In this document: one piece after another, positions 11,865 through 22,400 of the stretch | How positions within the stretch are numbered: position 1 is the first letter of the stretch | How the letters are laid out: each line of letters starts with the position of its first letter | DNA from: Owenia fusiformis | Taxonomy: Eukaryota; Annelida; Polychaeta; Sabellida; Oweniidae | Direction: 5' to 3' | Assembly: GCA_903813345.2 (NCBI GenBank) | Contig: CAIIXF020000011.1 | Coordinates: 25,786,166 to 25,846,165 of the forward strand | Length of the DNA: 60,000 nt | Program-made: the position numbers and the translations under genes | The notes under the pieces: model-generated | Seen by the model: the letters and a program-made list of their open reading frames with translations, nothing else | The model's database searches: none | What the model was told of the DNA's origin: nothing

Positions 11865-12140
11865 TAAAACAGAGTAACCATGATAATTATAATTAAGTAT
11901 CCACTTTGTAGTTTGTACATTTTATATTTTGTTTAAAATACAGTGAACATGTACAATATCTAAAATCTATTTACAAGTATTATGTTTTAAACAAAAAATT
12001 GGGTAACAGAGTAACCATGATAATTATTATAATTAAGTATCCACTTTGTATTTTGTACATTTTATATTTTGTTTAAAATACAATGAACATATACAATATC
12101 TGGAATCTATTTATATATATTCTATATTATGTTCAAAAAG
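11865..12140. repeat. Two tandem copies of a ~137-bp unit
   Basis: The phrase AGAGTAACCATGATAATTAT begins near 11871 and recurs near 12009, followed in both by AAGTATCCACTTTGTA and TGTACATTTTATATTTTG. This is a simple tandem duplication downstream of the CS-domain gene with no coding content. Confidence 0.8.
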
Positions 12141-12512
12141 TGTGAGTTTTGAATAAATACAAAGCTGACACGCAGATGTATATTTTACCATCCTCCAAGA
12201 TCGAGCTTCACTGCTATACCGTGTATACACCAGCTATATGGAATAAAGTGAAATACCTTTGAACTTAAGGATGCATTTTACAGATTGATGAGGGTTTAAG
12301 AAATCTCAAACTATAGCCGAATTTGTTCAAGAGGTGATCGCATATACTGTACTGTTGCTCTGCTGAATTGATTCTCGATAAAAATGTTATGTTACATATA
12401 CATACATGTACTCTTGTGATCTAATACAAGTTTAAAAGTAATAAAACATTGGTTACATGTACATATTTTCATTGAGAAAAAATATTCATTGTTCATTTAT
12501 TGAGACCCAATC

Positions 12513-13056
12513 TCAATTGTCATAAATAAGCTTTGGAATGAAAAAATTCTCATTGCTCTGTTGAAAGAAGCGCTTTAGCTTGAACACATTTTCTTCACTA
12601 ACATTAGGATGAACTCTGTATTTAGTTTTTGTCTGACAACCCCAGTTGAATGGCTGAATGGATGGATTAATACAGTAGTATCCTACATCCTTATTGAAAT
12701 AAAATGTTTCATTTGTATAGAATTTTTGTAATGTAAGTAGGGTGAAATTACTTTCCTCACAGGGTCACAAACCAGTAGAATCAGCTTCAATGTAGGGTGC
12801 ATTCTAAATAGGTCATATGGGTCAACCATGTCAAAATATGCAGGCGTTTTCTCTAATACAGTTTCATTTGGGAAATGCTTTTGGGAGTGCTGATTAATTT
12901 TCCAGTCAAAGAAATGGGCTTCCTCTTTCGCAGCTCTTATATTTGGATGGATGTTCAAATATGTCTTGAGTGCCCCTGTTCCACACTTCTGGACACCAAT
13001 GATGATAACTCCCGGAAGTTTTTCAACCCTTTCATCAATGGGAATCTGGCAATATT
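12513..13056 (-). pseudogene. Heparan sulfate glucosamine 3-O-sulfotransferase, internally deleted
   Basis: Two blocks on the minus strand match HS3ST family enzymes, Golgi type II membrane proteins that transfer sulfate from PAPS to the 3-O position of heparan glucosamine. The first block (about 13056 down to 12720) contains GVIIIGVQKCGTGAL, corresponding to the PAPS-binding GVRKGGTRAL loop, then EEAHFFDWK, VLEKTPAYF and LILLVCDPVRKVIS. The second block (about 12713 to the stop at 12513-12515) has NETFYFNKDVGYYC and the C-terminal FF...I pattern. Between them roughly 95 residues normally present are absent, and the frame shifts by one base with no splice sites, so the product would end shortly after the first block. 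RDP of the family is CDP here. Upstream, an open frame to about 13230 is in a different frame, consistent with either a second frameshift or an exon boundary at TTGCCAG (13045-13051). An intact paralogue elsewhere is likely. An assembly deletion is the alternative. Confidence 0.75.
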
Positions 13057-13826
13057 ACGGTTTTTAGAGGAATGTTCACCGGTTGTAAATTCAAGACTGT
13101 CTAGGCCTATAGAAGTGATTGGTTTTCTGCCGCTCCATTCTAGTTTCTCTGAAGGCGTTTGGGATTTTAAAACCTTATTCGTTAGTTCAAATATTGGTCG
13201 CTCCGTATGTACCGGAGTTTCTAGCGAATTAACTCATGCGCTTTTATTTGAAAGATGAGTCATGACAAAGTATTATCCCTCTAGCACGTGGATGGTCATT
13301 TCGAGAACTTCTCAATGGACGCCCATTGGGCATGGCCGAAAACATTCGAGAAAGGGTTTGAAATCGCTTAAAACAGTAATGTCGTAATTTCAGTGGGCTT
13401 AAACATTCCAGAGAAGGATTTAAATGGCTTAAAAACAACGTAATATGTACGATAATAAGTGATTACTGTTGTTCAGTTCTTATTGTTTTAGTAATTAAAA
13501 ATATGACACAATTTGATTGTTGAATTATAGATTATGTTTCAAATCCTATCAGAACAATAGAACTTCAATTAAACTATCACTGTCTCTTCAAATCGCAACA
13601 GAACAATATCCAGCAGCTTCATAATCATGATCAATTAAACTAATATTATATTCCTGGCGCACAGTACATGTGGCTTCAATGCTATATCAGTTAAGAACTG
13701 GCTTAGGAAAGCTATTTTCCCTCTTAATAAAGGCCAATAGGCGTCTATTTTAAGTTCTTTCAAATAAACGCCCAGTAAGCCTAATCGCGAGAAACTCCGG
13801 AATATGAGTAAATGGTGATCAGCCAA
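13057..13826. other. Region upstream of the sulfotransferase remnant
   Basis: 13057-13230 (minus) stays open in a frame one base off the sulfotransferase frame and could be its N-terminal stem region, which is poorly conserved in the family; I cannot prove it. From 13260 to 13826 the sequence is repeat-like, with imperfectly repeated phrases such as TTTAAATGGCTTAAAA and AATCGCTTAAAAC, and no convincing gene. Confidence 0.35.
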
Positions 13827-14455
13827 TTTTGATCACTTTGTGTGTATATGAGGAAAATAGTGTTCAGCAAATATGAGGAACATGGTGTTCAGCCAATATT
13901 GGTCACTGTGTGTATATGAAGAACATGGTGTTCAGCTCATATTGGTCACTCTGTGTGTATATGAGGAACATGGTGTTCAGCTCATATTGGTCACTCTGTG
14001 TGTATATGAGGAACATGGTGTTCAGCTCATATTGGTCACTCTGTGTGTATATGAGGAACATGGTGTTCAGCTCATATTGGTCACTCTTTGTGTATATGAG
14101 GAACATGGTGTTCAGCTCATATTGGTCACTCTGTGTGTATATGAAGAACATGGTGTTCAGCTCATATTGGTCACTCTGTGTGTATATGAGGAACATGGTG
14201 TTCAGCTCATATTGGTCACTCTGTGTGTATATGAGAAACATGGTGTTCAGCTCATATTGGTCACTCTGTGTGTATATAAGGAACATGGTGTTCAGCTCAT
14301 ATTGGTCACTCTGTGTCTGTGTGTATATGAGAAACATGATGTTCAGCTCATATTGGCCACTCTGTGTGTATATGAGAAACATGGTGTTCAGCTCATATTG
14401 GTCACTCTGTGTGTATATGAGAAACATGGTGTTCAGCTTATATTGGCCTCTCACA
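13827..14455. repeat. 45-bp minisatellite, about 13-14 copies
   Basis: The unit GAACATGGTGTTCAGCTCAT...TGTGTGTATATGAG is 45 bp and repeats from about 13830 to 14455. One copy (near 14310-14325) has a 6-bp insertion, and single-base variants (AGGAAC, AGAAAC, GGCCAC) mark individual copies. Because 45 is a multiple of three and the unit lacks stops in several frames, 182-, 233- and 251-codon open frames arise on both strands. These are repeat artefacts; there is no start context or domain to support a protein. Confidence 0.95.
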
Positions 14456-14532
14456 TAATATTCAGTAACTATTGGTTTAATATTGAATACATTTTCTTCA
14501 CTAACATTTTTCAATTTTTCTTGCATCAATAT

Positions 14533-14948
14533 GTTCACGCGGTACAAACTTCGACCGTTAATATGAATTTTTGACCTACCAGGTGTTTGAAAATCAAGGA
14601 TTGCGAGTCTCATACTGCACCGTTTTTCTTCAAACTTGTTCCATTCAAAGCAAAACAAAATTGCCTTTATCTTGGTACATTGCCTGATTGTAAAGAGTCC
14701 CTCGTTTTAGCAGCGTTTTGGTCCCCAGTTGTGAGAAGCCCTTCTCACAGCTGGGGACCCAAATGCCGCTGAAAGTAAGGACTCTGTATAGCAGAATAAT
14801 GAACCAACAGAAAGGCATTTTTGTTCTTCTTTGAATGGAACAAGTTTGAGGAAAAACGGTGCAGTATGAGACTCGCAATCCTTGATTTTAAAACAGCTGG
14901 TAGGTCAAAAATTCAAATTAACGGTCGAAGTTAGTACCGCGTGATGTT
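14533..14948. mobile_element. ~415-bp palindromic (fold-back) element
   Basis: The sequence from CACGCGGTACAAACTTCGAC near 14536 is mirrored by GTCGAAGTTAGTACCGCGTG ending near 14944. The arms (about 190 bp each, over 90% alike by eye) meet at TCCCCAGTTGTGAGAAG / CTTCTCACAGCTGGGGA near 14740. It lies directly beside the minisatellite. It has no coding capacity; the plus and minus frames within it are complementary copies of the same arm. Confidence 0.85.
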
Positions 14949-15565
14949 GTGTTTTGACACACAGTTTACCCCTTAATGGAATAAATGATTCCTTTTAGAT
15001 AAAGTGGAAAACAATATTTCCCATGTTATTTTCCCCAAAACAAGGGAAAACTCATGGGATCCATTGCTTTCAGCTAATTTTGGTCACCAATAATGAATAT
15101 CTTTAAAAAACCCTGAAGGAATCACTTATTCCTTTAAAGGGGTCTACTGTGGGTCAAAACGCAATATATTGATGCAACAAAAAGTAGGGGTGGAAGGGGT
15201 TGAAAATCAGAACAACATTTCAGAAAAAAAACACGTTGTTTGCATCTTCCCGAAAGTCGAAATTATTTTATCATCTCTAGGAGTGCTTTTCCTGGAGGTT
15301 ATGCATTGGTCTTACACATGCACCTGTTTAAATCCTTAGAAAATAGTCAAAATCCAACGTACGACTGTCCAAAATCTGTTGGGATACTTTCCCTCGTCCT
15401 TTTCTTGTTGAGTAGAATACAAACGCCTCTTAAGACGAGAATTATTCACCAGAGTGCATTATTTTTCTTTTACTCATGTACAGGTCTATGACGAGTTGCC
15501 GATAGTCGCCGATGCATATGCTACAAATCTTGTGATGCATCTTAAAAATGTATTTGTGACAAATT

Positions 15566-15773
15566 CAGTGATCTCCCTAGGATTTTTTGTGGGTGGGTGG
15601 GTGCAAAATTCTAATTTTCACAATTCAGACCAAAATTGGTCAAAATATGCAATTTTTCATGATTTTTCTCATTTTCAAGTGGATGCAAATGGATATCCAG
15701 GTAGGTGCAAGCCTATTTTCAAAATCGCAGGTGGATGCTGCACCCACTTGGTTGAATGCTGGGGAGATCACTG
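15566..15773. mobile_element. 208-bp hAT-like MITE, TSD AAATT
   Basis: Ends CAGTGATCTCCC and GGGGAGATCACTG are inverted repeats, and the element is flanked by AAATT on both sides (15561-15565 and 15774-15778). The interior has a GTGGGTGGGTGGGTGC block and a matching CACCCAC block. A 69-bp miniature of the same family sits at 44898-44966. The 106- and 85-codon open frames here are incidental. Confidence 0.8.
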
Positions 15774-15841
15774 AAATTACTGCTTTCATGGCCAAGGATA
15801 AATCAAGATTCACCAAACAAGATACCCTTTGTAGTTTTAAA

Positions 15842-18193
15842 TAATATTTATTACATTTATTTCAACACAATATAACTGCATGATTTCAGGCATAACTTCA
15901 ATACCAAGTTTAGATTTTTCTGATTTGGAAGCAATACCAATGGTTATTAATAAAATTTGGAACCACTTCAATATGATGTAATATATGAACGCCATTTTAA
16001 GTTATATTGTACATTCTTTATCAGCAACCACTAATCCTTATGCACTTAACAGTTTAGTAATTAAATTTTTTGAATGTCTCTGACTTAAATTTGGTCAATA
16101 ACTCAGATGCAAATAGGTAGTTTCCAATTTCACCACCAGGTGGCTCTTTTGGGTCAGATAGCATGGCGGGTATAGAAGAAAGTTCCCTTTAACTTAAATA
16201 TTTATCTGTTTTAGTGGTTCGATTTTCATATCACCCTTATGTATCACAAAGTTATGCAAATTAAAATATGTGCAGTAAAAGAAAATGTTACCTGTCCAAT
16301 ACAAGAAGATATATTTCACTTTTTGAGATTTTATAACATGGGTTCTATGGATAATCTCCCGAACTAGAAGTCACATTTTCAAAAAAATTAAATTTTCAAA
16401 GTTGATAAACAATTTTCGAAACCATATTTCAAGATGTACTTCTACATGTAGATTTCAAATATGACATCACTTTGACTGAACTTTGAATATTCAATGATGT
16501 CAATTAAGATTTTTTCTACTCATATCTAGTCTATTACAAATAGAATTATTCCATACAACTGTTTACATACTAGCTTACATTCACAGTTTACAAAATGGCA
16601 CAGTTTAAAGAAGAAACAATTTTCATAATAGTTTTCAACTCAAATCAATGTACAGGTACAGTAGCCTATCATTAATATAACAATTCACCAGCGTTTATTG
16701 AACAAACAGCTTTGAGCAACCATATTTGACATAAGAGGCCATGCAAACTAGTCATTTGGTTCACATAATTAAAAAAAAAATCAACGTTGTGAACCATACA
16801 GACATATTTTGGCCTAACTTCACAGAAACTCATAGACAACATATTAGGAAGAAATGTATTGCACCTTTTCGTCACAGATTGCTAAAAGGGCTGTTCAAAA
16901 ATATCCTCCATTATGTGACTGAATGTAACGTGATGTTTTTAAACAGCCTAGTAGATCATATCATCAGTTTATCATCAGAATGTGTATACAGTTTCTCTAA
17001 CAGTCTAAGAGAAAGAACTGCCTTTTAAGGCATTTCCTGCATATCAGTTTCCACTATGTTCACACCAAGACATATATAGACTATGACTTTCCTTATTTGA
17101 TATGCGAAATTGTCGCCATGGGAACTTGTGACAAATTTATGACTAGACCATAACAGACATTTTCTCTACAAAAATATTCATTGTACTGTGAGACATGTAG
17201 AAAAAATATACAATAATATGTACAATATAAAACAATGAATCTTGAAAAGAAAAATAAAGCACTTATTGTAATTGTATATATATGTACCTCTAAAAGTGAT
17301 AATCCAGATATGTTTTTTCTGATACATCAATTTTTGGAAATCTACAAATTGATTTGTTTTTTGGAATGAACATTTTTGCTATAAATAATAATAACAAATA
17401 ATTTTATACAAATATTAATCGTATATTAATAATGGGCTGCCTTTGTTCCATAAAGGGAAAAATCCAATAAGAATATAACAAAAACTCTCAGACTTTGGCC
17501 ATCTCAATGTTTCCAGGGTTAATTAATCATTAAATATCAAATACACAAAATTCTGCATGAAATGCATGCAATGAATCTTTGTATGCATTGAATATTCTTG
17601 AAGAAAAAAATATTGATCGAAGTCACAATTTGTCTGGGACAGAGGTAGTCCGTAACATTAGCATCACATAATAATTTCATCTATAATCTTTAGGCCTATG
17701 AAAACTAGCAAAAGTATTCATTCCAAAGTATTACAAACAAAGGAATCCACAATACCAATGATCAAAGGAGATAACTACACTGATACATACTTGGGGAAAG
17801 TATATTCGTTACAGGAATCAAAAATTGACTCCAGCACTGGACAACAATGGGAGGAACCAATATTACAACACATGACATATTACTTTTAAAAACAGATTTG
17901 CATTGATGACTTTATGAAATTGATTTACTGGGGTTTTATTATTTTTATATGTGCGGTTAATGTATTTTTAGAATGATTTACTTTGGTTCAGATCCATCCT
18001 CTGACCTCAGGGCTCCAAAATCCAGAATGAAGTTCGGATTCTGGACACCTGCTTCGGGGGATGGTTCAGGTCAAAGAGATAAAATGTCACTTTCATTGAA
18101 TGCATTATATAACTGATTTATAATTGCTTTGAAACTTCAATGACTGTGCAGACATGCTCTCAGATGTCAATTTTACTCCACTGACAAGTCCCT
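15842..18193. other. AT-rich spacer between the palindromic element and the lebercilin 3' end
   Basis: About 2.3 kb of AT-rich sequence with poly-A and poly-T runs and several short open frames (63-95 codons) that have no motif or codon regularity. Part may be alternative 3' UTR of the minus-strand lebercilin gene. No RNA gene was recognised. Confidence 0.4.
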
Positions 18194-18199
18194 TTTATT
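18194..18199 (-). terminator. Possible polyadenylation signal of the lebercilin gene
   Basis: AATAAA on the minus strand, 23 bases after the stop codon. This is unusually close, so a more distal signal may be the main one. Confidence 0.35.
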
Positions 18200-18221
18200 A
18201 AATAATTTTTTTTCCATTATA

Positions 18222-19478
18222 TTACAACACAACCTCCTCAATGTCATCCACATCAAAACTGTCAATTGCATTAACAGCTGGTTTAGAGTCTAGCACATTA
18301 GCTTGCTGCCGGGGGCGATTTAAGGCGGTAGAATTGTTTTTAGAGTTAGACACGGCCACATTTTTCTCCCATGGATAATTGTTCTGGGTCACAGGCTTAG
18401 CTTTTGTTGATGATGCAAAAATGTCCTCATCTCCTAACGTATTTCTACTTTTTGTTTCATTACCAAACAAATCACCTAAGAGATCATTCTTCTTTTTATG
18501 GTTTCTGTTTGCAGATGATTTAGGGGAATTACTCCCAAATACAAAGCCATTTCTATTTTTAGCTGATGAACTCGGGGAATCATCGTCAAATAAAGAATTC
18601 TTTTTGGATTTATTGTCTGTGGCACCACGACGACCAAATGATGGCTGATATCCACCATCTAAGTCGTCATTATCGTCATCATCAAACAAACTTAGCTTTT
18701 TCTTTTGTTCCTTTTTCTGTTTTTCCAAATATGGCACTTTGACATCCTCGTAAGCAGATTTCCCAGAATGTAAATTCTCTATTGGTTTACTGAAGGTCCA
18801 CTCTTTATCTTGCTTACGTCGACTGGCAGGTGACAAATCTGCCCCATTGTGCCCATCTGTGTTATCAATTTGTTTCATTTTAGCTAATAACAAGTCCTTT
18901 TGTTTGCGTCTTTCATCCTCTTTGTGTCTGTTCTCCCTCTCCCATCTTTCTTTTTCTTCTCTCTCCCTTCGTTCAGTCGCCTCACGATCACGTCGTTGTT
19001 GGTCTTCACGTTCACGACGTTCTCTCTCTTCATGTTCAAACTGTAATCTAGCTTCTTTTTCACGTTCTTCACGCTCTCTTTCAGCTGCTGCTCTTTCAAG
19101 CTCAGCCTCTCGTTTGAATCTATCTTGTTCTGCTTTTTCCCGATCTTGCCTCAACTGTTCTTGTTCCCTAGCTACTCTTTCTTTTCTCTCGCGCTCCTCT
19201 CTCTCTCGTTCTTCCCTCTCTCTGCGGTTTTTCTCCTCCTGTTCATGTTTATTTTTATCATTTGGCTTGGCACCCATTATCATTTTTTCGAAAAATGTAG
19301 AGTCACTATCAGCTTTTAAAAGTTTAAGATTTTTCTTGGCCTCTTCTTCCTCTTTGCGTATTCGCTCCTCTTGGAGTTTTTTCTGACGTCCCTTTTCTGC
19401 TTGTTCTTTCCTCCGCCTTTCAGCCTCTTGTTCTTGTCTCCTTGCTTCATCCTCCTCTCTCTGCCGCTTCTCCCTCTC
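18222..19478 (-). CDS. Lebercilin terminal exon: charged helix and conserved C-terminal motifs
   Basis: The acceptor TTTTTCCAG precedes GAGAGGGAG at 19478, and the frame runs 418 codons to the stop at 18222-18224. The first ~200 residues are almost wholly E, R, K, Q and A in i/i+4 patterns (REREEREREERERKE), predicting a long single alpha helix or coiled coil. An acidic stretch (DDDDNDDLD, near 18660) and Ser/Asn-rich linkers with repeated NSLFDDDS, FVFGSNSPKSS and LLGDLFGNE follow. The protein ends in IEEVVL. The plus-strand Ser/Cys-rich open frame (18847-19386) is the shadow of the E/R-rich helix. Confidence 0.9.
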   Translation of the reverse strand, partial: EREKRQREEDEARRQEQEAERRRKEQAEKGRQKKLQEERIRKEEEEAKKNLKLLKADSDSTFFEKMIMGAKPNDKNKHEQEEKNRREREEREREERERKERVAREQEQLRQDREKAEQDRFKREAELERAAAEREREEREKEARLQFEHEERERREREDQQRRDREATERREREEKERWERENRHKEDERRKQKDLLLAKMKQIDNTDGHNGADLSPASRRKQDKEWTFSKPIENLHSGKSAYEDVKVPYLEKQKKEQKKKLSLFDDDDNDDLDGGYQPSFGRRGATDNKSKKNSLFDDDSPSSSAKNRNGFVFGSNSPKSSANRNHKKKNDLLGDLFGNETKSRNTLGDEDIFASSTKAKPVTQNNYPWEKNVAVSNSKNNSTALNRPRQQANVLDSKPAVNAIDSFDVDDIEEVVL

Positions 19479-22400
19479 CTGGAAAAACAAACATGACGAT
19501 GGTTACTGAACAAAATATGCATACAGTTAAACATGTGCAAGTTGAACACATGTGGTGCCTCAAAATATGTTCCACTTAGAGTATTCCACTTACAGAGGTT
19601 TAGTTTACAGTTAATCTTCAATTGGGTAAACAGGACTTCGAAAAGTGAATGACCACAAATATATTTCATGATTGGGCATGCTGCAAAAGCAATCAAATTA
19701 TTCGAAAAAATGTTTTGTCTTTGAGTTCAGTTTATCCTGACATTTTCTATTAAAACTGGCAAATGGTTCGATGCAAACGTAGGAGGAAGATATCAGGAAA
19801 AAACACAAATCATAAGGAGAAATTTGTCATTTCAATTACCAACAATATGTACTGGCAAAAATCAATTTGATGAAAATTTAAGAAAATCAATCAAAATTAC
19901 ATTTTCAGTGGATAATGGAATGAAAAACCCATCAACATTAGCCCAAAAAACATTCAGTAAAACCAACAAAGAAAAAAGAAGTCAGCTTCATTAAAGTCAA
20001 AATATCAAACTAAGACCAAAACACTCAAGGATGTGAATCTAAATGGTTTCTAATCATGCTAAATTAATTTATCATAATTGCTTTGAATAAATTTTAAAAT
20101 GTTATCCAATGTGATATGTGCAATTTTTATCAACTAAGATGGTACAACACAACAAAAACAATTCTATTTACTATCATGTTAGTCTGAAATCCAAAATTCC
20201 TGAAAATGGAAAAAAATGTTAGATTTAAATGTAATACTAATCACTCATTTATGTGCCATTTTCACCACAACCAACCTTGAAACATGAATTTGTGTCAAAT
20301 GTCCAAAACCCTAAAAATCAGAGCACACCACGAGGTTTATAATCTACATGTGCAAAATGCTTCCTGTGCTTCAAAACTCTCCTTGGTTGCCATTTCTATC
20401 TTAGATTTCAACGAATTCCACCTAATTTTCTAACAATACAATTAACAGAGTACTAATATTTGACAATCTAGAGAGTTTATCCACAGTTACAAATCTAGAG
20501 TAAAACACCTTCTCCGGGTTAGTCTCACCTAGGGTTAAGAAGTAAATTCTACATTAATGTTATTAATAAAACTAAAATGGTTCTACTTCTAAAAAATTCC
20601 CAATAAACTATCTTGCATTATGTCTCTGCCACCCCCACCATCAACCCGCTGCCTGTTCTCATAGTATTTTAGAGGATGAAGGGGACACAGGGACTTGATA
20701 CAAGACTGGCTAAAACAAAGGAATTTTCTAGAAGGGGACACTGATTAAGACATGTATATTCCACTCAAAGAAGCAACAATGCCACTCCCGGCCCAAAATA
20801 TTTTTTGTGCCACTTACATTTCCCAAGGAGAATGTGTCATAACGTTTTGGTTTATTTTCATCTGAGCCTTTATATTTTATGTGGTGTAATTTTGGTTTAT
20901 AGGATAAAGCATCTGAATTGTAGTAATTGTAATCATCTTTATCGTCATAGCGACTGCTATTGCGGTTGTCATAGCAATCATTACTGTCAATATCATCTAA
21001 TGAATCCTTGCTGTAAGTAGTGGTATTTGATGGCTTATACGTTTCAAACTTAAAACTAGGCCTGTAATTTGTGATCCTATCCTCTTGATGCTCTCTTAGA
21101 GGGCTTATGCTTCTTGGACTAATTTTCTCAGGTATTTTGGTCCGTGGGGATTTTGTTTTATTAGCTTTGAGTCGACTCTAAAAATCAAGAAGTAACAAGT
21201 AATGACTTGAGGAAATAATGAATTATTCATACACTCATGAGTCTTGGAGCAAAAGTTTACAATGATTCCTTGTATAAAGCAGTTGATTAAGTTCTAATAA
21301 TGGCATGCACGCCACAAGAGACCAATAGGCTTGAGAGACCAAGAACTTGTTACCATGGTTGCCAGGCAAACGAGAATGGAAGATGATTAACTAATCCACC
21401 ATTTCAGCCATGTAGGGTATTTCAATTTTTTTACAAAAACTGTATTTATTTCATTCTATCCTTATTTTAGTTAATAACGATTAATATTGTGGAAACATGC
21501 CACATTTGCGTACACCTCTCAAGCATACACTTCTCACGGCCTGAACCTATTTGTCCAATTAGACTATCCAAAAGGAAAACAGTTTCAGTTGTTTCTCAAC
21601 TCTACAAAGGTATCATGCATCTAATATATCAAGCAAATGTAAAATATCAATATGTCAATATTCATGCTTACTCCACTCTTCTCTGATTCGCTGGCACTTT
21701 GCATGTTATGGTTAATTTAACTTCTTTTACTGATTTCCGATATTATTTGGTAAAATCAATATCCACAATAGAAAACATCTGGTAAATAACATATTTTTAA
21801 TATTGCTAGGAATATTTTGTCTAAAACCTCAAGCATGTAGCTAACAGTCTAAATTCTAAAGAAAGGTAGCAAGAAAACTTAGAGAGAAACGGCATGGAAT
21901 AAGCATGAACATAGATAAATATTCTTAGCACTGATCACAAACAATCAACAAATCAACAACACATTTATTATAATTACCTCTCGTTCTTTTTTCTCCTTTT
22001 CCCTTCGCTCATTATCCAACTGTTTTGCCAACTCCCTTGGTGTTAACCTTGGAGGTGAAGAACTCCTACGGCGCTTTTTCTCAACCTTTGGCGGTGTCGG
22101 TGTTGGTGACGACAAGGAAGATTCAAAACCTGAGAGACGATGAGGGGGTTTCCTATTGCTGTAGATGTTCTTTATGTCCAAGGCTTTTTCTTTCTCCTAC
22201 AAACATAACAAATATATCGAGATTTGTTACTTAAAATTACGGTGAGAGCATGTGAATCAATAGCTGTACAATTATGTATATGTAATTATTCTAAATTTTC
22301 TTTTAGGTACAACCTCAAAAACAATATTGGATAACTCAATAACTGAGACTCTGGGCTTCATTTTTGGTACAATTGTAACTCACTTAGTCCCTTCCAATTC

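Noticed and set aside
13827-14455. Long overlapping open frames (182-251 codons) on both strands, and a CRISPR-like look
   Set aside because: The 45-bp unit is contiguous with no spacers and is a multiple of three, so the open frames follow automatically. The context is a eukaryotic genome.
18847-19386. 179-codon Ser/Cys/Leu-rich plus-strand frame
   Set aside because: It is the antisense shadow of the Glu/Arg-rich lebercilin helix.
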